Part shown: piece after piece, positions 13,290 to 14,948 of the stretch
How the letters are laid out: each line of letters begins with the position of its first letter
Position numbering within the stretch: the first letter of the stretch is position 1
Assembly (NCBI RefSeq): GCF_004138495.1
Contig: NZ_ML142850.1
Coordinates: 182,754-197,701 of the forward strand
Direction: 5' to 3'
Length of the DNA stretch: 14,948 bases
Origin: Phytoactinopolyspora endophytica
Lineage (GTDB): Bacteria; Actinomycetota; Actinomycetes; Jiangellales; Jiangellaceae
Notes under the pieces: model-generated
Database searches by the model: none
Seen by the model: only the letters and a program-made list of their open reading frames with translations
What the model was told of the DNA's origin: nothing
Program-made: the position numbers and the translations under genes

Positions 13290-14738
13290 TCAGCCCAAGT
13301 TCACCGTAGGGTATAGCGGGTATCCGGCCAGCACGTCGCCGGCCTGTCGGGCCACATCGCCGGCGATCTTCTCGTCGAGCAGATGCTTCCCCCTCGACAG
13401 GCCGCCATCGCGTGCCGGCGCCCGTTGGGTCTCGGTGAGGACAACGTCGATCAGCCGGGCGATCTCGCCCATCTCGGCCGGGCCCAAGCCTCGTGTGGTG
13501 AGTGCCGGTGTGCCGACCCGGATCCCCGACGTGAACCAGGCACCGTTGGGATCCCGCGGCACGGAGTTGCGGTTGGTGACGATACCGGCGTCGAGCAGCG
13601 CGTTCTCGGCCTGTCTGCCGGTGACGCCGTAGTTGGTGACGTCGATCAGCACCAGGTGGTTGTCGGTGCCGTCCGTCACGAGCTTCGCGCCGCGCCTCAT
13701 CAGCTCTTCGGCGAGAGACTCCGCGTTCTCCACGATCCGCTGCGCATACGTCTGGAAATCGGGCTGCCGCGCCTCGGCGAGCGCCACCGCCTTCGCCGCC
13801 ATCGCGTGCGACAACGGCCCGCCCAGTACCATGGGGCAACCCCGGTCCACGTGCTCCGCGAGCTCCTGCTGGCACAGCACCATGCCGCCGCGGGGGCCTC
13901 GCAGGGATTTGTGCGTAGTGGTGGTGACGATCTGGGCGTGTGGCACGGGGTCGAAGTCACCGGTGAAGACTTTGCCCGCGACCAGGCCGGCGAAATGTGC
14001 CATGTCGACCATCAGCGTCGCGCCGACCTCGTCGGCGATCTCCCGCATGATGCGGAAGTTCAACTTCCGCGGGTACGCCGAATACCCCGCGACCAGGATC
14101 AGCGGACGGAACTCGCGCGCTGTCTCGCGCACCGCGTCGTAGTCCAGCAGTCCCGTTTCCGGGTCGGTACCGTAGCTTGCCTGCTCGAACATCTTGCCGG
14201 AGATGTTCGGGCGGAAGCCGTGCGTGAGGTGGCCTCCCGCGTCCAACGACATACCCAGCATCCTCTGGTTGCCCAGCTCGCGGCGCAGCCTAGCCCAGTC
14301 TTCCTCGCTGAGATCGTTGACGTGGCGCACCTCGGCCTGCTGCAGCGCGGGCAGCTCCACCCGCTGCGCTAGTACCGACCAGAACGCCACCAAGTTCGCA
14401 TCGATGCCGGAATGCGGCTGTACGTAGGCGTGATCCGCGCCGAAGAGAGCGGCGGCGTGCTCAGCCGCGATCGACTCAACCGTATCGACATTGTGGCAGC
14501 CAGCGTAGAAGCGCCGCCCTATCGTGCCCTCGGCGTACTTGTCGGACAGCCAGTTGCCCATCGCGAGCAGCGTGGCCGGAGACGCATAGTTCTCGCTGGC
14601 GATGAGCTTGAGTGACTCTCGCTGGTCGGCCAGCTCCGCTCGGATGGCGTCGGCGATGCGCGGCTCGATGGCGTTGACCGCCTCCAGAGCGTTGTAGAAA
14701 GCGACGGACTCGGGCGTCAGCGGGGATGTAGTGGCCAT
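13290..14738 (-). CDS. glyA: Serine hydroxymethyltransferase, long actinobacterial form
   Basis: A 482-aa PLP enzyme that interconverts serine and glycine while loading tetrahydrofolate with a one-carbon unit. Landmarks: LIASENY (45-51), SDKYAEG (65-71), [20 protein letters not shown] (254-265), and [15 protein letters not shown] with the PLP lysine K277. A segment of about 45 residues (roughly 121-165, including [20 protein letters not shown]) is an insertion found in the long form of actinomycetes; typical GlyA is about 420 aa. ATG 14738 follows AGGAGG by five bases; an in-frame longer start at 14807 is inside the riboswitch and is rejected. A ZTP riboswitch lies directly upstream, linking this gene to folate/purine status. 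Confidence 0.95.
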   Translation of the reverse strand: MATTSPLTPESVAFYNALEAVNAIEPRIADAIRAELADQRESLKLIASENYASPATLLAMGNWLSDKYAEGTIGRRFYAGCHNVDTVESIAAEHAAALFGADHAYVQPHSGIDANLVAFWSVLAQRVELPALQQAEVRHVNDLSEEDWARLRRELGNQRMLGMSLDAGGHLTHGFRPNISGKMFEQASYGTDPETGLLDYDAVRETAREFRPLILVAGYSAYPRKLNFRIMREIADEVGATLMVDMAHFAGLVAGKVFTGDFDPVPHAQIVTTTTHKSLRGPRGGMVLCQQELAEHVDRGCPMVLGGPLSHAMAAKAVALAEARQPDFQTYAQRIVENAESLAEELMRRGAKLVTDGTDNHLVLIDVTNYGVTGRQAENALLDAGIVTNRNSVPRDPNGAWFTSGIRVGTPALTTRGLGPAEMGEIARLIDVVLTETQRAPARDGGLSRGKHLLDEKIAGDVARQAGDVLAGYPLYPTVNLG

Positions 14739-14794
14739 GGGACCTCCTCGTCGGCGGCTCGCTTGGTCGAGCCGGCCTGTCGTTTCAGAGGCCC
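14739..14794 (-). promoter_or_regulatory. Expression platform of the ZTP riboswitch (SD sequestration)
   Basis: The 3' strand of aptamer P3, extended as GGGCCTC (14794-14788), is complementary to GAGGTCCC (14746-14739), which holds the SD of glyA and runs to its ATG. Seven pairs form with one bulged U. A local hairpin CGGCTCG/CGAGCCG lies between. When ligand keeps P3 folded the SD is free, and without it the SD is masked: a translational ON switch. Seen directly is the complementarity; the mechanism is inferred. Confidence 0.6.
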
Positions 14795-14868
14795 AGACGC
14801 GCGGCACTACTCATCACGGGCCGCTCCCCGATGGTTGAATCCATCTCGACGGCGTCAGTCACGACCCG
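14791..14868 (-). promoter_or_regulatory. ZTP (pfl) riboswitch aptamer upstream of glyA
   Basis: On the glyA strand the sequence carries the pfl signature: CGGGTCGTGACTGACG at the 5' end, GGGGAGCGGCCCG in the middle and CGCGTCTGGGC at the 3' end. P1 is CGGGTCG (14868-14862) with CGGCCCG (14823-14817), seven pairs with one G-U. P2 is GATGG with CCATC (14845-14841 and 14834-14830). The pseudoknot pairs GACG (14856-14853) with CGTC (14799-14796), where the family usually has GGCG with CGCC. P3 closes GCC (14805-14803) with GGGC (14794-14791). ZTP riboswitches sense the purine-pathway signal ZTP/ZMP, which builds up when 10-formyl-tetrahydrofolate runs low, and switch on folate genes such as glyA. 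Confidence 0.93.
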
Positions 14869-14875
14869 AGAAGAC

Positions 14876-14881
14876 AGCCTA
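14876..14881 (-). promoter_or_regulatory. Possible -10 box for glyA and its riboswitch
   Basis: TAGGCT on the glyA strand fits TANNNT. Transcription six to seven bases later would start at about 14869, exactly at the first base pair of riboswitch P1. A weak GTGACG -35 lies upstream with a short 15-bp gap inside the adjacent terminator hairpin, so the promoter is only moderately supported. Confidence 0.4.
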
Positions 14882-14886
14882 CTAAC

Positions 14887-14920
14887 AAGCCGGGCACGTC
14901 ACACCTGTCGTGCCCGGCTT
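14887..14920. terminator. Strong hairpin terminator at right edge
   Basis: AAGCCGGGCACG (14887-14898) and CGTGCCCGGCTT (14909-14920) form a perfect 12-pair stem with a ten-base loop. A short T-stretch flanks it on either strand. Because glyA is read leftward, it most likely ends a minus-strand gene lying beyond the right edge and insulates the glyA riboswitch. Confidence 0.8.
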
Positions 14921-14948
14921 TCGTCGATCGGTTCCGCTCTACTTGCCC

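Noticed and set aside
13383..14372. 329-aa plus-strand ORF
   Set aside because: Antisense shadow of glyA.
14739..14807. N-terminal extension of glyA from 14807
   Set aside because: It lies within the riboswitch and expression platform; ATG 14738 has a strong SD and matches the family start.
14739..14948. Glycine or tetrahydrofolate riboswitch in front of glyA
   Set aside because: The conserved core strings and pseudoknot match the ZTP (pfl) class; glycine and THF aptamer signatures are absent.

Overview
The window is GC-rich bacterial chromosome, most likely from a filamentous or related actinomycete. The signs are strongly GC-biased third codon positions, frequent GTG starts, apparent leaderless genes (a TANNNT box six bases before a GTG), an archaeal-type prolyl-tRNA synthetase, a long-form serine hydroxymethyltransferase, and a free-standing LigD-type polymerase domain. 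No rRNA, tRNA, CRISPR array, insertion sequence or phage gene was seen. About fourteen intact protein genes, one deletion-derived gene remnant and one possible small leader ORF are supported.

Layout. 1-1088: a PLP-dependent threonine dehydratase-like enzyme whose frame is open to the left edge. 1192-2069: a two-gene unit resembling a toxin-antitoxin module (a HicA-like small protein followed by an overlapping HTH protein), preceded by two inverted repeats and followed by a direct repeat and a palindrome. 2093-4486: three minus-strand genes, namely a VOC (glyoxalase-fold) protein, the LigD polymerase domain, and an ArsR-HTH/SRPBCC fusion with two palindromes in front of it. 4631-5344: a divergent pterin-dehydratase-like/VOC fusion. 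5361-7232: two divergently oriented SAM methyltransferases, the second with a possible 33-codon leader ORF. 7261-8128: a strong bidirectional terminator, then a minus-strand GNAT acetyltransferase followed by a shortened ComB-like gene that looks like an internal-deletion product. 8188-10843: an orphan Opp/Dpp-type ABC ATPase with a palindrome over its -10 box, then proS. 10824-13129: a GntR/LacI-type regulator overlapping the end of proS, and a winged-helix protein of the HTH_42 (YcaQ-like) class. 13290-14920: glyA under a ZTP (pfl) riboswitch, with a terminator of the next upstream gene at the right edge.

The genes do not form one pathway. They are mostly single-gene transcription units typical of actinomycete accessory regions, several with visible autoregulatory palindromes. 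The best-supported regulatory system is the ZTP riboswitch on glyA. Its pseudoknot shows a compensatory A-U replacement, and the 3' strand of the ligand-binding hairpin is complementary to the glyA Shine-Dalgarno region, which suggests ligand-activated translation. The most interesting less-characterised unit is the HicA-like/HTH pair.
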